From contig CAKSEL010000012.1 of the NCBI GenBank assembly GCA_934446675.1, positions 1-64,000 on the forward strand: a DNA stretch of 64,000 bases. The letters run 5' to 3'. The notes under the pieces are model-generated. The model saw only the letters and a list, made by a program, of their open reading frames with translations. It was not told the origin of the DNA and did no database searches. The DNA is from an uncultured Eubacteriales bacterium. Lineage in GTDB: Bacteria; Bacillota; Clostridia; Oscillospirales; CAG-382. Position numbers and translations under genes: made by a program. Positions 25,434 through 35,100 of this stretch are shown here, piece after piece (the first letter of the stretch is position 1; every line of letters starts with the position of its first letter).

Positions 25434-26453
25434 ATGAAAGCAGTATGCTTCGGCGAGCTTATGCTCAGACTTACCCCGAATCTTTATGACAGATTCGTTC
25501 AGTCGGAAAAATTTTGCGCAACCTTCGGCGGCGGAGAGGCGAACGTATCCGTATCACTCGCAAATTACGGCGTTGACGCGGCATTCGTAACAAAGCTTCC
25601 CTCTCACGAAATAGGTCAGATGGCTGTGAACAGCCTTCGCAAATACGGCGTTGATACTTCAAAGATAGTACGCGGCGGAAACCGTGTCGGCATTTACTAC
25701 CTTGAAAAGGGAGCGTCGGTAAGAGGCTCAAAGGTAATATACGACAGAGCAGGTTCCTCCATTGCGACGGCGGACAGATCCGATTTTGACTGGGATAAAA
25801 TACTTGACGGCGCAGACTGGTTCCATTTCACCGGAATTACTCCCGCACTCGGTCCGAATGTTGCCGAAATCACTCTTGACGCGCTCAAGGCTGCAAAGGA
25901 AAAAGGAATTACCGTTTCCTGCGACCTTAATTACAGAAAGAAACTCTGGACAAAGGACGAGGCAAGAGAAACAATGGCAAAGCTTATGCCTTACGTTGAC
26001 GTGTGCATAGCCAACGAGGAGGACGCGGACGACGTGTTCGGAATCAAGGCTGAGGGTACCGACGTAAATAAGGGTAAGCTCAATACCGAGGGCTATAAGA
26101 GCGTTGCAAAGCAGCTTGCCGACAGATTCGGATTCAAGTATGTTGCAATTACTCTCAGAGAGAGCATCTCCGCAAACGACAACAATTGGGCTGCAATGCT
26201 TTACGACGGCAAGGATTATTGCTTCTCGACAAAGTACGCGCTCCGTATCGTTGACAGAGTGGGCGGAGGAGATTCGTTCGGCGGCGGACTTATCTACGCT
26301 ATGCTTTCGGGCAAGTCCTCTCAGGATATAATCGAGTATGCCGTTGCTGCTTCCGCACTCAAGCATACCGTTGAGGGCGACTATAACCTTGTAAGCGCGT
26401 CCGAGGTCGAGGCTCTTGTCAAGAACGGCGGTTCCGGCAGAGTTCAGAGATAA
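25434..26453 (+). CDS. PfkB-family sugar kinase, 2-keto-3-deoxygluconate kinase-like
   Basis: This 339-aa ribokinase-fold enzyme has an N-terminal GELMLRLTPN and then FGGGEANVSVSLANYG. Its C-terminal PfkB signature DRVGGGDSFGGGLIYAML holds the catalytic Asp and anion hole. The N-terminal LRLTP motif and overall length fit KdgK, which phosphorylates 2-keto-3-deoxygluconate in uronate breakdown. Fructokinase-type activity cannot be excluded. KdgK would fit the pectin- and rhamnose-type genes further right. Translation starts at ATG 25434 with AAGGAAA upstream. The gene is monocistronic and ends in a hairpin terminator. Confidence 0.82.
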   Translation: MKAVCFGELMLRLTPNLYDRFVQSEKFCATFGGGEANVSVSLANYGVDAAFVTKLPSHEIGQMAVNSLRKYGVDTSKIVRGGNRVGIYYLEKGASVRGSKVIYDRAGSSIATADRSDFDWDKILDGADWFHFTGITPALGPNVAEITLDALKAAKEKGITVSCDLNYRKKLWTKDEARETMAKLMPYVDVCIANEEDADDVFGIKAEGTDVNKGKLNTEGYKSVAKQLADRFGFKYVAITLRESISANDNNWAAMLYDGKDYCFSTKYALRIVDRVGGGDSFGGGLIYAMLSGKSSQDIIEYAVAASALKHTVEGDYNLVSASEVEALVKNGGSGRVQR

Positions 26454-26483
26454 ATTTACTTATATATTTAATATCAAAGCCTT

Positions 26484-26519
26484 TCCGGTGCGTATACATC
26501 TGCGTGCCGGATTTTTTTT
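26484..26519 (+). terminator. terminator of the sugar kinase gene
   Basis: TCCGG and CCGGA, with additional inner pairing, form a hairpin at 26484-26511 followed by eight T residues. Confidence 0.7.
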
Positions 26520-26562
26520 GCGTATTTTTTCTGAATTTTCTAATATTTTTTTGCAAAACCTC

Positions 26563-26591
26563 TTGACAAAACATGAACATATGAATATAAT
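26563..26591 (+). promoter_or_regulatory. promoter of the metal-efflux operon
   Basis: TTGACA (26563-26568) and TATAAT (26586-26591) are both perfect and 17 bp apart. Confidence 0.85.
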
Positions 26592-26612
26592 CACATATGA
26601 ACAGATGAGTTG
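26578..26612. promoter_or_regulatory. probable ArsR/SmtB-type operator
   Basis: CATATGAATA (26578) and CATATGAACA (26594) lie 16 bp apart across the -10 box. The TGAACA half-site is typical of operators bound by ArsR/SmtB metal sensors. Binding here would block RNA polymerase until metal is sensed by the repressor encoded next. Confidence 0.5.
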
Positions 26613-26654
26613 ATGTAAAAACAACAGCTTAATATATATTACGGAGGCGAAATA

Positions 26655-27017
26655 ATGGCAAACCAAAAGGAAAAAGAGGGCAGCGAGTTTCTTGCGGCGC
26701 ATGAGGACGTCGTAAAGAGAGTGCTTGAATCGCAGCCGGACGACGAATATCTGTATGACCTTGCGGATCTGTTCCGCGTGTTCGGCGATTCGACGAGAAT
26801 CAAGATTCTGTACGCACTGTTTGAAAGCAGCCTGTGCGTAGGAGATATAGCGCAGCTTCTGAATCTCAGCCAGTCGTCGGTAAGCCACCAGTTAAAGGTG
26901 CTCAAAGACGCAAAGCTTGTAAAGTTCAAGCGGGAGGGAAAGATCATTTTCTATATGCTTGACGACGATCACGTTCGCAATATGTTAAAGCTCGGCATGG
27001 AACACGTCGAGGAATGA
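26655..27017 (+). CDS. ArsR/SmtB-family metal-responsive repressor
   Basis: This 120-aa winged-helix repressor reads ADLFRVFGDSTRIKILYALF, then SLCVGDIAQLLNLSQSSVSH for the helix-turn-helix and a KREGKIIFYMLDD wing. The alpha-5 metal site is intact: Asp and His in DDDHV, then His and Glu in EHVEE at the spacing seen in SmtB/CzrA zinc sensors. The alpha-3 site is only partial, CVGD instead of the CVCD of cadmium/lead sensors, so zinc or cobalt sensing is the more likely role. It should repress its own operon, which also encodes a metallochaperone and an efflux ATPase. Confidence 0.9.
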   Translation: MANQKEKEGSEFLAAHEDVVKRVLESQPDDEYLYDLADLFRVFGDSTRIKILYALFESSLCVGDIAQLLNLSQSSVSHQLKVLKDAKLVKFKREGKIIFYMLDDDHVRNMLKLGMEHVEE

Positions 27018-27064
27018 AAATCGGATAACAAATATAAAATAAGTATACTAAAGGAGAAAAAATC

Positions 27065-27283
27065 ATGAAAAAGACTTACAATGTTGAAGTTGACTGCGCA
27101 AACTGCGCGGCAAAGATGGAACAGGCAACAAAGGATACCGACGGCGTAAAGAACGCGTCACTCAATTTCATGACGCTTAAGCTTCAGGTTGAGTTTGAGG
27201 ACGGCGCAGACGTAAATGCCGTTATGAAAAACGTCGTTAAAAACTGCAAGGCGGTCGAGGACGACTGCGAAATATATATCTGA
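27065..27283 (+). CDS. free-standing heavy-metal-associated (HMA) domain protein
   Basis: This 72-aa ferredoxin-like fold protein has the metal-binding CANCAAKME motif at residues 11-19 and extra cysteines near the C-terminus (KNCKAVEDDCE). It corresponds to the N-terminal metal-binding domain of CadA/ZntA-type ATPases, but here it is a separate gene 39 bp upstream of an ATPase gene that lacks that domain. It probably delivers metal to the pump. AAGGAG lies upstream of ATG 27065. Confidence 0.9.
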   Translation: MKKTYNVEVDCANCAAKMEQATKDTDGVKNASLNFMTLKLQVEFEDGADVNAVMKNVVKNCKAVEDDCEIYI

Positions 27284-27322
27284 TAAAACAGGCTTTGCTG
27301 CCGGCTTTCGGGAGGAACGTAT

Positions 27323-29206
27323 ATGAGTAAGAAACAGAAGAAGGTTCTGTACAGAATAATTGTTTCGGCGGTTCTGATAGTTGCCGTAAGCATATTCGAC
27401 GCACTTACCGATTTTAATAAATATCTTTATGCGGTGCTGTACCTTGCGCCTTATTTCGTAATAGGCTATGACATACTGAAAAAGGCGTTTACGGGAATAC
27501 TTAACAAGCAGGTCTTTGACGAAAACTTTCTTATGGCGGTCGCAACCGTCGGCGCGATAGGTCTCGGAGATTACGGAGAAGGCGTTGCGGTAATGCTTTT
27601 CTACCAGATCGGAGAGCTTTTCCAGAGCGTTGCGGTAGGCAAGAGCAGAAAAAGCATATCCGCGCTTATGGATATACGTCCGGACTATGCAAACATAATG
27701 GAAAACGGCGAGCTTAAGCAGGTAGATCCCGACGGGGTTGCCGTAGGCAGCGAGATAATAGTAAAGCCCGGAGAAAAGATACCGATAGACGGCGTTGTGT
27801 GCGACGGACAAAGTTCTCTCGACACAAGCGCACTCACGGGCGAGAGCCTGCCGAGAACCGTAAAGAACGGCGACGAAGTATTCAGCGGCAGCGTAAACAT
27901 GACGGGCGTAATAACCGTAAAAACTTCAAAGCCTTTCGGCGAGTCAACCGTCTCAAAGATACTTGACCTTGTTGAAAATTCGGGACTTTCCAAAGCAAAA
28001 ATGGAGAATTTCATAACGCGCTTTGCACGTTACTATACTCCTGCGGTGTGCTATGCGGCGCTTGCGCTTGCGGTTGCAATGCCTCTCGGAAGAATGGCGT
28101 TCGGTATGTCCGCACAGTGGGGAGAATGGATAACAAGAGCGCTTACGTTCCTTGTAATAAGCTGCCCGTGCGCACTTGTAATTTCAATACCGCTCAGCTT
28201 TTTTGCAGGTATCGGCTGTGCGTCAAGCAACGGTATACTTGTAAAAGGTTCAAATTATCTTGAAGCGCTTTCAAAGGCAAAGTATTTTGTGTTTGACAAG
28301 ACGGGCACTCTTACAAAGGGCGTGTTTGAGGTAACAAAGGTAATCCCGGCAAACGGTTTTGATAAAGAGCAGATAATTTATTACAGCGCATATGCCGAAA
28401 GCGCGTCAAGCCACCCGATAAGCGTAAGTCTGAAAAAGGCATACGGACAAAAGCTCGATCTTTCAAAGGTTACGGATATTTCCGAAATAGCCGGACACGG
28501 CGTAAAGGCGGCCGTTGATTCAAAGACGGTGCTTGCCGGAAATGCAAAGCTCATGAGGGCGGAAAATATTGCATTTGAGGAAAACAAGGACGACGCGGGA
28601 ACGCTTGTATATGTCGCGTGCGACGGGAAATATGCCGGTTGCATCGTGATATCCGATGTTGTAAAGCCTACGTCGGCTGCCGCAATCAAAGAGCTTAAAC
28701 GTCTCGGAGTTAAAAAGACCGTGATGCTGACGGGCGACAGCAGAACTGCTGCGGAAAAAGTGGCAAAGGACGTCGGGATCGATGAGGTAAAGAGCGAACT
28801 TCTTCCTGCCGATAAGGTTGAACAGGTTGAAAAGCTGCTTAAAGATAAGAAAGACGGCGAAATGCTCGGATTTGTCGGAGACGGCATAAACGACGCGCCT
28901 GTGCTTTCAAGAGCCGATATAGGACTTGCAATGGGCGCGCTTGGTTCGGACGCAGCAATAGAGGCGGCTGATGTCGTTCTTATGGACGATGATCCCGCAA
29001 AGATCGCTCTTGCAATGAAAATTTCCGTTAATACTCTCTCGATAGTCTATCAGAACGTCGTGTTCGCTCTCGCGGTTAAGGCTGTCTGCCTCGTCCTCGG
29101 CGCACTCGGTATCGCTAATATGTGGATTGCTATCTTCGCTGATGTCGGCGTTATGGTAATCGCTGTCCTTAACGCTATGAGAGCACTTAAATACAAAAAC
29201 AGATAA
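27323..29206 (+). CDS. heavy-metal P1B-type ATPase (Zn/Cd/Co efflux)
   Basis: This 627-aa membrane pump has eight expected membrane helices. The CPC metal motif in the sixth helix (VISCPCALVISIPLS), phosphorylation loop DKTGTLTKG, SSHPIS in the nucleotide domain, TGES actuator, and GDGINDAPVLSRADIG hinge are all present. The CPC motif with zinc-sensor and HMA neighbours points to Zn/Cd/Pb export rather than copper. The protein starts directly with the first membrane helix; the usual N-terminal HMA domain is encoded separately upstream. GGGAGG precedes ATG 27323. Confidence 0.93.
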   Translation: MSKKQKKVLYRIIVSAVLIVAVSIFDALTDFNKYLYAVLYLAPYFVIGYDILKKAFTGILNKQVFDENFLMAVATVGAIGLGDYGEGVAVMLFYQIGELFQSVAVGKSRKSISALMDIRPDYANIMENGELKQVDPDGVAVGSEIIVKPGEKIPIDGVVCDGQSSLDTSALTGESLPRTVKNGDEVFSGSVNMTGVITVKTSKPFGESTVSKILDLVENSGLSKAKMENFITRFARYYTPAVCYAALALAVAMPLGRMAFGMSAQWGEWITRALTFLVISCPCALVISIPLSFFAGIGCASSNGILVKGSNYLEALSKAKYFVFDKTGTLTKGVFEVTKVIPANGFDKEQIIYYSAYAESASSHPISVSLKKAYGQKLDLSKVTDISEIAGHGVKAAVDSKTVLAGNAKLMRAENIAFEENKDDAGTLVYVACDGKYAGCIVISDVVKPTSAAAIKELKRLGVKKTVMLTGDSRTAAEKVAKDVGIDEVKSELLPADKVEQVEKLLKDKKDGEMLGFVGDGINDAPVLSRADIGLAMGALGSDAAIEAADVVLMDDDPAKIALAMKISVNTLSIVYQNVVFALAVKAVCLVLGALGIANMWIAIFADVGVMVIAVLNAMRALKYKNR

Positions 29207-29224
29207 GGGGTACGCAGGATACGC

Positions 29225-29246
29225 GCTTTCTTTTTAAAAAGAAAGC
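29225..29246. repeat. perfect 22-bp palindrome after the ATPase gene
   Basis: GCTTTCTTTTT is followed directly by its exact reverse complement. The transcript would fold into a long A-U hairpin. It lies 18 bp after the stop of the ATPase gene. Confidence 0.6.
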
Positions 29247-29410
29247 TGCAAAGAAAACGGTAGCCCCTAAATTAGAAAAAGACTATGGGGCACTCTGTGC
29301 CGCCAGCTTATACCGTTCGCAGTCGAACAGCAGGACTGCGAACTCAAATCTGAACAGGAGCCGAAGCAAGCTATGGAGACATAGTGCGGTTTGAAACTGA
29401 ATAAAAAGAC

Positions 29411-29450
29411 AACTCTGTGCATTGTATAAAACTTTGCACAGAGTTTTTTT
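29411..29450 (+). terminator. strong Rho-independent terminator
   Basis: AACTCTGTGCA (29411-29421) and TGCACAGAGTT (29435-29445) form a perfect 11-bp stem followed by a run of T residues. Confidence 0.85.
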
Positions 29451-29899
29451 GTTATACAAAAAGTAACATTTGTAAAAGTCATCTCGCGTAAGCGAGCTGG
29501 GCGCAAAAACAAGTCCTGTTGACTGCATAATAACGCAAAAATTGTACATTTGAGCCAAAAACACAGTTTACGCAGACCGTAACGTGACATGGCATAAGAG
29601 TTGAACCGCGTCAGCCAAAACATTTACTTAGAAACCAGCCCCATCCGCGCGCCTGTCGCGCGGCGATTTCGCAACACAGCTTTGTGGACAGTGTGAAATG
29701 AGGATTTTTGAGATTTTGGAGGCGTACATTATTACGGTAAGCGAAATCCTCCACGTAGCCACGCTTTCGCGGCGGCGTTTGAGCCGCGAACGGCTTTTCG
29801 ACCGCTTTTCTCCGTAGAAAAGCGTCAGTACAAAGCTGCACTTTGAAGAATATAACCCGTTTCAGCTCAGAATAAGCAAAAATAAGCCGCACGCAGGTG

Positions 29900-30694
29900 T
29901 CAGCTCTTTTTGAAACTCGACGCAGTGAACCCGGTTTTTTGGCGGAAAGTCCTGCAAAAGTGCTCAACGTCGTTAAAACCGCATGCGGCTGCAACTTCCG
30001 ATACGGAAAGACTCTGCTTTGTGATGAGAAGCTCTTTCGCACGTTTGATTCTCACGTCAATGAGATAAGCAATGGGGGAAATGCCGTAGATTTTCTTGAA
30101 AGTCTGCCTGAAAGACGTGTGGCTCATCATGCATAGCTTGCTTAACTCGTAAGAGGAAATCTCGCGGTCAAAATGCTCGTCAATGTACGCGCGTGCAGGT
30201 TCTACGGCAAGATACGCGGCTTTTCCGACAGTTTCGATTACGTCGTTTTCGAGAATTTCCGCAATAGCCTCGTATAAAGCCGATATGCTGTGCATTTCGG
30301 AGTGCGGACGTCCGGAGTGATAGTTCTTTACAATCTTGCGGCAGTAGCTGTCAAATAGTTCAAAAGACGAGGGCTTTGCATATATTACCGGCTGGGTAAG
30401 ACCGTACCCCGGCAAGGTCGTGAAATTCACCGTGTAGTGCGTGTTGGTTTCATCGTAAGGATTTTCGCACGTGTACGCTGCTTTTTCGGAAAACAGCGCG
30501 ATTTCGCCGGGATCAATAACCCGTGACGAACCGTCCGCAAAGCAGAAATTGGTCTTTCCGCGTACCGAGAATACAAGTCCGCAGACATTTCTGCCCTCTT
30601 TGTAGCCCGACCATATATCTCCGGGAAGACAGTCGCAGTAAATTGCAAGGTTTATTCCGCTGATTATGACCGGAGGCTGCTTGCTTATGTCCAT
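29900..30694 (-). CDS. AraC-family transcription regulator
   Basis: This 264-aa regulator has a cupin-like N-terminal sensing domain (residues 1-150). Its C-terminal double helix-turn-helix is seen in ISSYELSKLCMMSHTSFRQT and the signature VSEVAAACGFNDVEHFCRTF. ATG 30694 is chosen because AAGGAG lies eight bases upstream, whereas the GTG at 30703 overlaps that site. It is transcribed away from two GH99/WbsX-like genes, both of which carry the same two-box operator, so it is the likely activator of both. The sugar it senses is unknown. Confidence 0.88.
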   Translation of the reverse strand: MDISKQPPVIISGINLAIYCDCLPGDIWSGYKEGRNVCGLVFSVRGKTNFCFADGSSRVIDPGEIALFSEKAAYTCENPYDETNTHYTVNFTTLPGYGLTQPVIYAKPSSFELFDSYCRKIVKNYHSGRPHSEMHSISALYEAIAEILENDVIETVGKAAYLAVEPARAYIDEHFDREISSYELSKLCMMSHTSFRQTFKKIYGISPIAYLIDVRIKRAKELLITKQSLSVSEVAAACGFNDVEHFCRTFRQKTGFTASSFKKS

Positions 30695-30715
30695 ATGCGT
30701 CACTCCTTTTGTTTT

Positions 30716-30744
30716 ATGGTATCATGACTTTGAAAAAAAGTCAA
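30716..30744 (-). promoter_or_regulatory. candidate promoter of the AraC regulator gene
   Basis: On the minus strand TTGACT (30739-30744) and TACCAT (30716-30721) are 17 bp apart. Confidence 0.55.
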
Positions 30745-30750
30745 CGCTCT

Positions 30751-30788
30751 TGTCAGATTCATCAATAAATATGTCAGATTGTTCATTG
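30751..30788 (+). promoter_or_regulatory. two-box AraC-type operator (copy A)
   Basis: TGTCAGATTCATCA (30751) and TGTCAGATTGTTCATTG (30772) are direct repeats 21 bp apart. The second box overlaps the -35 of the promoter of the next gene, as in AraC-type activation. It matches 29 of 38 positions of the site at 32015-32052, with identical spacing to the promoter. Confidence 0.7.
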
Positions 30789-30814
30789 AAAAATAAACGG
30801 CGCGCGTTTACAAT
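30786..30814 (+). promoter_or_regulatory. promoter of the intracellular GH99/WbsX-like gene
   Basis: TTGAAA (30786-30791) and TACAAT (30809-30814) are separated by 17 bp, about 48 bp before the ATG. Confidence 0.65.
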
Positions 30815-30861
30815 AAAGATGAAATAAGTATATCCGGCAAATTCAAAGGAGATTTTTGATT

Positions 30862-32010
30862 ATGAGATTCGGAGCGTATTATTACGATACATGGTATAAA
30901 AAAACACCGCAGTGGACGGACAGACTGCTCGGAGAGTTTTCTGGACGCGAACCCGTGTGGGGCTGGCTTTCAAACGATGTAAAAAGCATGGAAACGCAGA
31001 TAGACTATGCACTTTCCGGCGGACTTGATTTCTGGGCGTTCGACTGGTACTATCCCGAAAAGAGCGACGAAGAATTTATCCCGGCAAAAGAGGCGCTTTT
31101 GCAGCTTTCGGAGGACGGATTTATAAAATCGAAAAATTCCGATGAATCCTATTACCGCGAACCAAATTACGCGCTTGAGAGATTTTTCGCGGCAAAGAAT
31201 TCCGAAAAACTAAAATTCTGCCTGCTTGTCGCAAACCATGACGGTCATCACGGCTCGTGGATGCTTACGGATAAACGCTGGAACGACGCGTGCGAATATT
31301 TTCTGCATTATATGTCAAAGCCCAATGCGCTGAAAGTTGACGGAAAGCCTCTCATCATAATTTTCAATACCGATATTCTCGTCAGAACCATGGGCGGTGA
31401 AGAAAATGTCAGAAAAGGACTTGAATATCTGCATGGTAAGTGCGTAAAATCGGGACTCGGCGGCTGCGTTGTTGCGGCAGCGTTCCCGGCATTCAGAAAT
31501 CCGGATTGCAGCGTTGATGAAAAGCCGGACAGATGGAAAGAATATTCCGAAAAACTGAAAAAAATCGGTTTTGACGCCGTTACCGGATATAATTACAGCA
31601 GACATTTCTGCCTTGATAAAAACGGCAGTAAATTCTATGAATATCCTTTTGATAACCTCTGCGCCGATTATGAAAAGGTGTGGAAACTCATGGCTGAAAA
31701 CTCCGTGCTCCCCTATATGCCTGCTGTAAACGGTGGCTGGGACTGCCGTCCGTGGCAGACCGTATGGGAGACGTATGAGAGCGTCGGTCAGTATATGCCG
31801 GATACCTGCTATTCCGGCGATATGTCGGGCGAAAAACTTGAAAGACACGTTAAAAATCTTGAAAGCTTTATCGCGGCGCATAAGGATAAGTGCCTGTCGG
31901 ATCTTTCTGTGTGCTATGCGTGGAACGAACTCGGCGAAGGCGGATTTATCGCGCCGACCAAGGAAAAGGGCGACGAATATCTGAGAGCAATAAAGCGCGC
32001 AATAGGGTGA
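30862..32010 (+). CDS. GH99/WbsX-like glycoside hydrolase, cytoplasmic
   Basis: This 382-aa TIM-barrel-type protein has no signal peptide. MRFGAYYYDTWYKK, then GGLDFWAFDWYYPE, and the C-terminal YAWNELGEGGFIAPT are the landmarks of the GH99-like/WbsX family. The acidic residues in WNELGEGG and preceding strands are candidate catalytic residues. The family includes endo-mannanase-like enzymes and capsule-locus proteins, so the substrate is open. ATG 30862 is preferred over TTG 30856 because AAAGGAG is ten bases away from the ATG and too close to the TTG. It is a paralogue of the catalytic module in the secreted SLH protein downstream. Confidence 0.82.
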   Translation: MRFGAYYYDTWYKKTPQWTDRLLGEFSGREPVWGWLSNDVKSMETQIDYALSGGLDFWAFDWYYPEKSDEEFIPAKEALLQLSEDGFIKSKNSDESYYREPNYALERFFAAKNSEKLKFCLLVANHDGHHGSWMLTDKRWNDACEYFLHYMSKPNALKVDGKPLIIIFNTDILVRTMGGEENVRKGLEYLHGKCVKSGLGGCVVAAAFPAFRNPDCSVDEKPDRWKEYSEKLKKIGFDAVTGYNYSRHFCLDKNGSKFYEYPFDNLCADYEKVWKLMAENSVLPYMPAVNGGWDCRPWQTVWETYESVGQYMPDTCYSGDMSGEKLERHVKNLESFIAAHKDKCLSDLSVCYAWNELGEGGFIAPTKEKGDEYLRAIKRAIG

Positions 32011-32014
32011 AATC

Positions 32015-32052
32015 TGACGGATATATCAAAAAACACGACAGAATGTTCATTG
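32015..32052 (+). promoter_or_regulatory. two-box AraC-type operator (copy B)
   Basis: TGACGGATATATCA (32015) and CGACAGAATGTTCATTG (32036) are 21 bp apart and align without gaps to copy A. The second box overlaps the -35 in the same way. Confidence 0.65.
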
Positions 32053-32078
32053 TAAATATAAGTATCGGCGTGTAGAAT
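32050..32078 (+). promoter_or_regulatory. promoter of the SLH/GH99-like gene
   Basis: TTGTAA (32050-32055) and TAGAAT (32073-32078) are separated by 17 bp. Confidence 0.6.
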
Positions 32079-32122
32079 AAAAATACTGAAAATTATTTGA
32101 TGTAAAAAGGAGGATAACAGGT

Positions 32123-35100
32123 ATGAGAAAAGTACAGGCGGCTGTTTTTGCGTTTGCAATGTGCGCGGTTCTGGCAGTGTCGTCGTCCGCGGCAACGGCT
32201 TTCGCAAAGACAAAGGAATATCCCGAAAATAAGTTTTCCGACGTAAAAAACGAGAGCTGGTATGCCGGAGAAGTAAAGAGCGCATACGAATTCGGCTTTA
32301 TGGACGGCGTTTCGGAAAAAAGCTTTTCGCCGTCGGGCAGCGTTTCGGTATCTCAGGCGGTAACGCTTGCGTCAAGACTGAACGCTGCGTATAACAATGC
32401 GGCAATTCCCGAAACCGGCTCCGCAAACTGGTATGACGCATACGTAAACTACGCGAAACAGAACGGCATTGTTTCCGAAAACGGGTTTGATTCGTATGAC
32501 AGAGCCGTAACGCGCGGAGAAATGGCAGAGCTTCTTGCACACGCGCTTCCGGAAGATTGGTACGGCGCCGTGAACGATATAAAGAACGTGCCGGACGTCG
32601 TAAAGGAATATGATAAATATGACGCCGTAATGCTTTTGTACCGCGCAGGCGTGCTGTGCGGAAATGACGAACACGGATTTTTCCGTCCGGACGACGGACT
32701 TACGAGAGCCGAGGCTGCCGCAGTGCTTAACCGTACCGCAAATCCCGGAGAACGTAAAAAAGTCACCGTAAAACCCGTCAGAGAGGCGTTTTATCTTATC
32801 GACGATATGACAATGACGCAAACCGTCAGAAATATCGAGTACCTCCGTTCGGGCTGGAATTACGAAAACCGTTTTGACAGCGGCGTGAACGTTTCAAACA
32901 AAACCACAGCAACTCTTGCCGACAGCTCGGATAACGGATATGTTTCAATAAACCGCGCATTTGAGGCGCAGAACAGCGGTACACTTACATTTGAAACAAG
33001 CGTTGCCCTTGCCGGAGCAAAAAACGGCGCAAGAGTGTACTTTGAAAACTCGGACGGCAAAAACGTTCTTGAACTTTATACAAAAGACGGCGAATTCCAT
33101 ATAAAAGGCAAAAGCGACGTAAATACGGGACTTGCCGTAAAGAATACGACTTATTTCTTTAAGCTTTGCATCGACCTCGATACAAATGAGGGTACATTCT
33201 CCTGCGACGGCGCGAAAATATGCACCTTCTCGCTTTCGGACGACTATACGGATATGTCAAAGCTGTATTACTCAACGACCAAGGAAAACATACTCGTAAT
33301 GACGCCGAAATTTTGCAGGATATATATGAATTATCCCGTAAACGAGGATTTTGCGTCGGGAAAACTTCCGTTTGATGTTGAAACGGATACGGCAGCCGTT
33401 GCGGCGCTCAATCAGCCGGGCGACGTATACAGCTTAAAGTTTGAAGAAAACGGATATGTGAAAAAATCCTTTGAGAATATCGACGGCAAGGCTGTTTTCG
33501 AGTGCTATGTCCTAAAACAGGACCAAAACGCAAAACTGCGCATTTTGCTCGGTACAGACGATAAGACTCTGCTTGAGGTAAAGCTTGAAAACGGAAAAGT
33601 CTCGTCCGGCAGTGCGCAAAGAGCGCATAAAGCAAATATCTGGCAGTGCATACACGTTGAAACGGATTTTGCAAATAAAAAAGCGCAGATATTCGTAAAC
33701 GGAAAGTCTGTGGGAACTGTAAGCACAGAAGGCACTTCTTTCGATAATATCCGATTTGAATATGAAAAGAACGGCGCGCAGTCTCCTCTTTACATAGATG
33801 ATATAAAGGTGTACCGCGCATATGATTACCCGGACTACTGCCCGAAACCCGAAAAGGCAGAGTCTCCAGATTATACGCTTATAATGAGCGTGTGCTCGAT
33901 ATGGAGAGAGGGAACACACTACGGCTGGGACTTTGTTTCGCCATTTGAGGAAAATTCTCCGCTTCTCGGTTACTATGACGAGGGCATACCCGAAACCGCC
34001 GACTGGGAAATAAAGCAGATGACCGAGCACGGCATGGACGCTATACAGTATTGCTGGTTTGCAGGCGTTCCGTCAACCTTTGACTGGTCTGAAAACGCAT
34101 ATTCGGTTCCCATGAAACGTCCGCAGCTTTATAATGCGCTGCATGACGGATACTTCTACGCAAAGTACAGCGATATGATAGATTTCTGCATACTCTGGGA
34201 AAACGGCGCGTTCAAGTATGAGTGGACGGGCGGAAAAACAATGAGCCTTGACAGCTTTAAAAACTGGCTGTGGGACTATTGGGTGGATTATTACTTTACA
34301 GATCCGCGATACCTTGTCATAGACAATAAGCCTGTGCTTGAAATATACAGCCGCGATAATTTCCTTACGCTTTTCGGCGGCAAGGATAAGGACGAACAGC
34401 AAAAGAAGGCTGCCGAAGTTATAAAATTCATGCACGACGACATCAAAAACTACGGCTTTGACGGAATTATAATTACTTTCTCCGAGGACGGACTGGATTC
34501 AGATATTGTAAAGACAATGAAGAACATCGGCGCCGACGGATTTATAAACTACGGCTACGGAAAGCAGTCGTACGATCCCGAATGGTTAAACGACGTCTAT
34601 ACAAGAGCCATAGACAATACAAGGTGCGACGACGCGGATTATAACGGATTTGCCTTTGTTCCTACGGTTGCCGTAGGCTATAACATAGTTTCGTGGGAGG
34701 GCACGCGCACGCCTCTTTCGACGGTCGATGAACATAAGCAGACGCTTGAATATGCAAAGCGCGCGCTTTCAAGAAATTATAATAAGAGCGAGAAATGGGC
34801 GAGAGAGGTAATATATTTCTCGACGTGGAACGAATTTGGCGAAGGACACTGGCTTGCGCCGTCCGGACTTAACGGCTTCGGATATGCCGACGCATGGAGA
34901 AGCGCCTTTACAAACGCGCCGGCCGAGCATACCGATCTTCTTCCGACGGCAAACCAGAGCGCGCGTATAACGCATCTCTATAACGATACGAGAACGCCCA
35001 TACGTTCTTGGGGACAGGAACCCGAAAATCCGGCAGACCGTCCGTCCGAGGTCATCTTTAAGATAACCGGAGAGGATATGTCAAAACCCGGCTGGTTCTT

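Larger units (their letters stand above)
29207..29899. other. structured non-coding region, probable interspersed repeat
   Basis: This is about 690 bp with no supported gene. It contains a perfect 22-bp palindrome centred at 29235 (GCTTTCTTTTT and its complement), a strong terminator at 29411-29450, and several GC-rich hairpins: CTCGCGTAAGCGAG near 29483, CCGCGCGCCTGTCGCGCGG near 29647, and a CGCGGCGGCGTTTGAGCCGCG stem near 29769. Six-frame translation gives only low-complexity short frames. I recall similar stretches repeated between genes in gut Clostridia, so an interspersed repeat or a decayed element is likely; this could not be checked. Confidence 0.45.
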
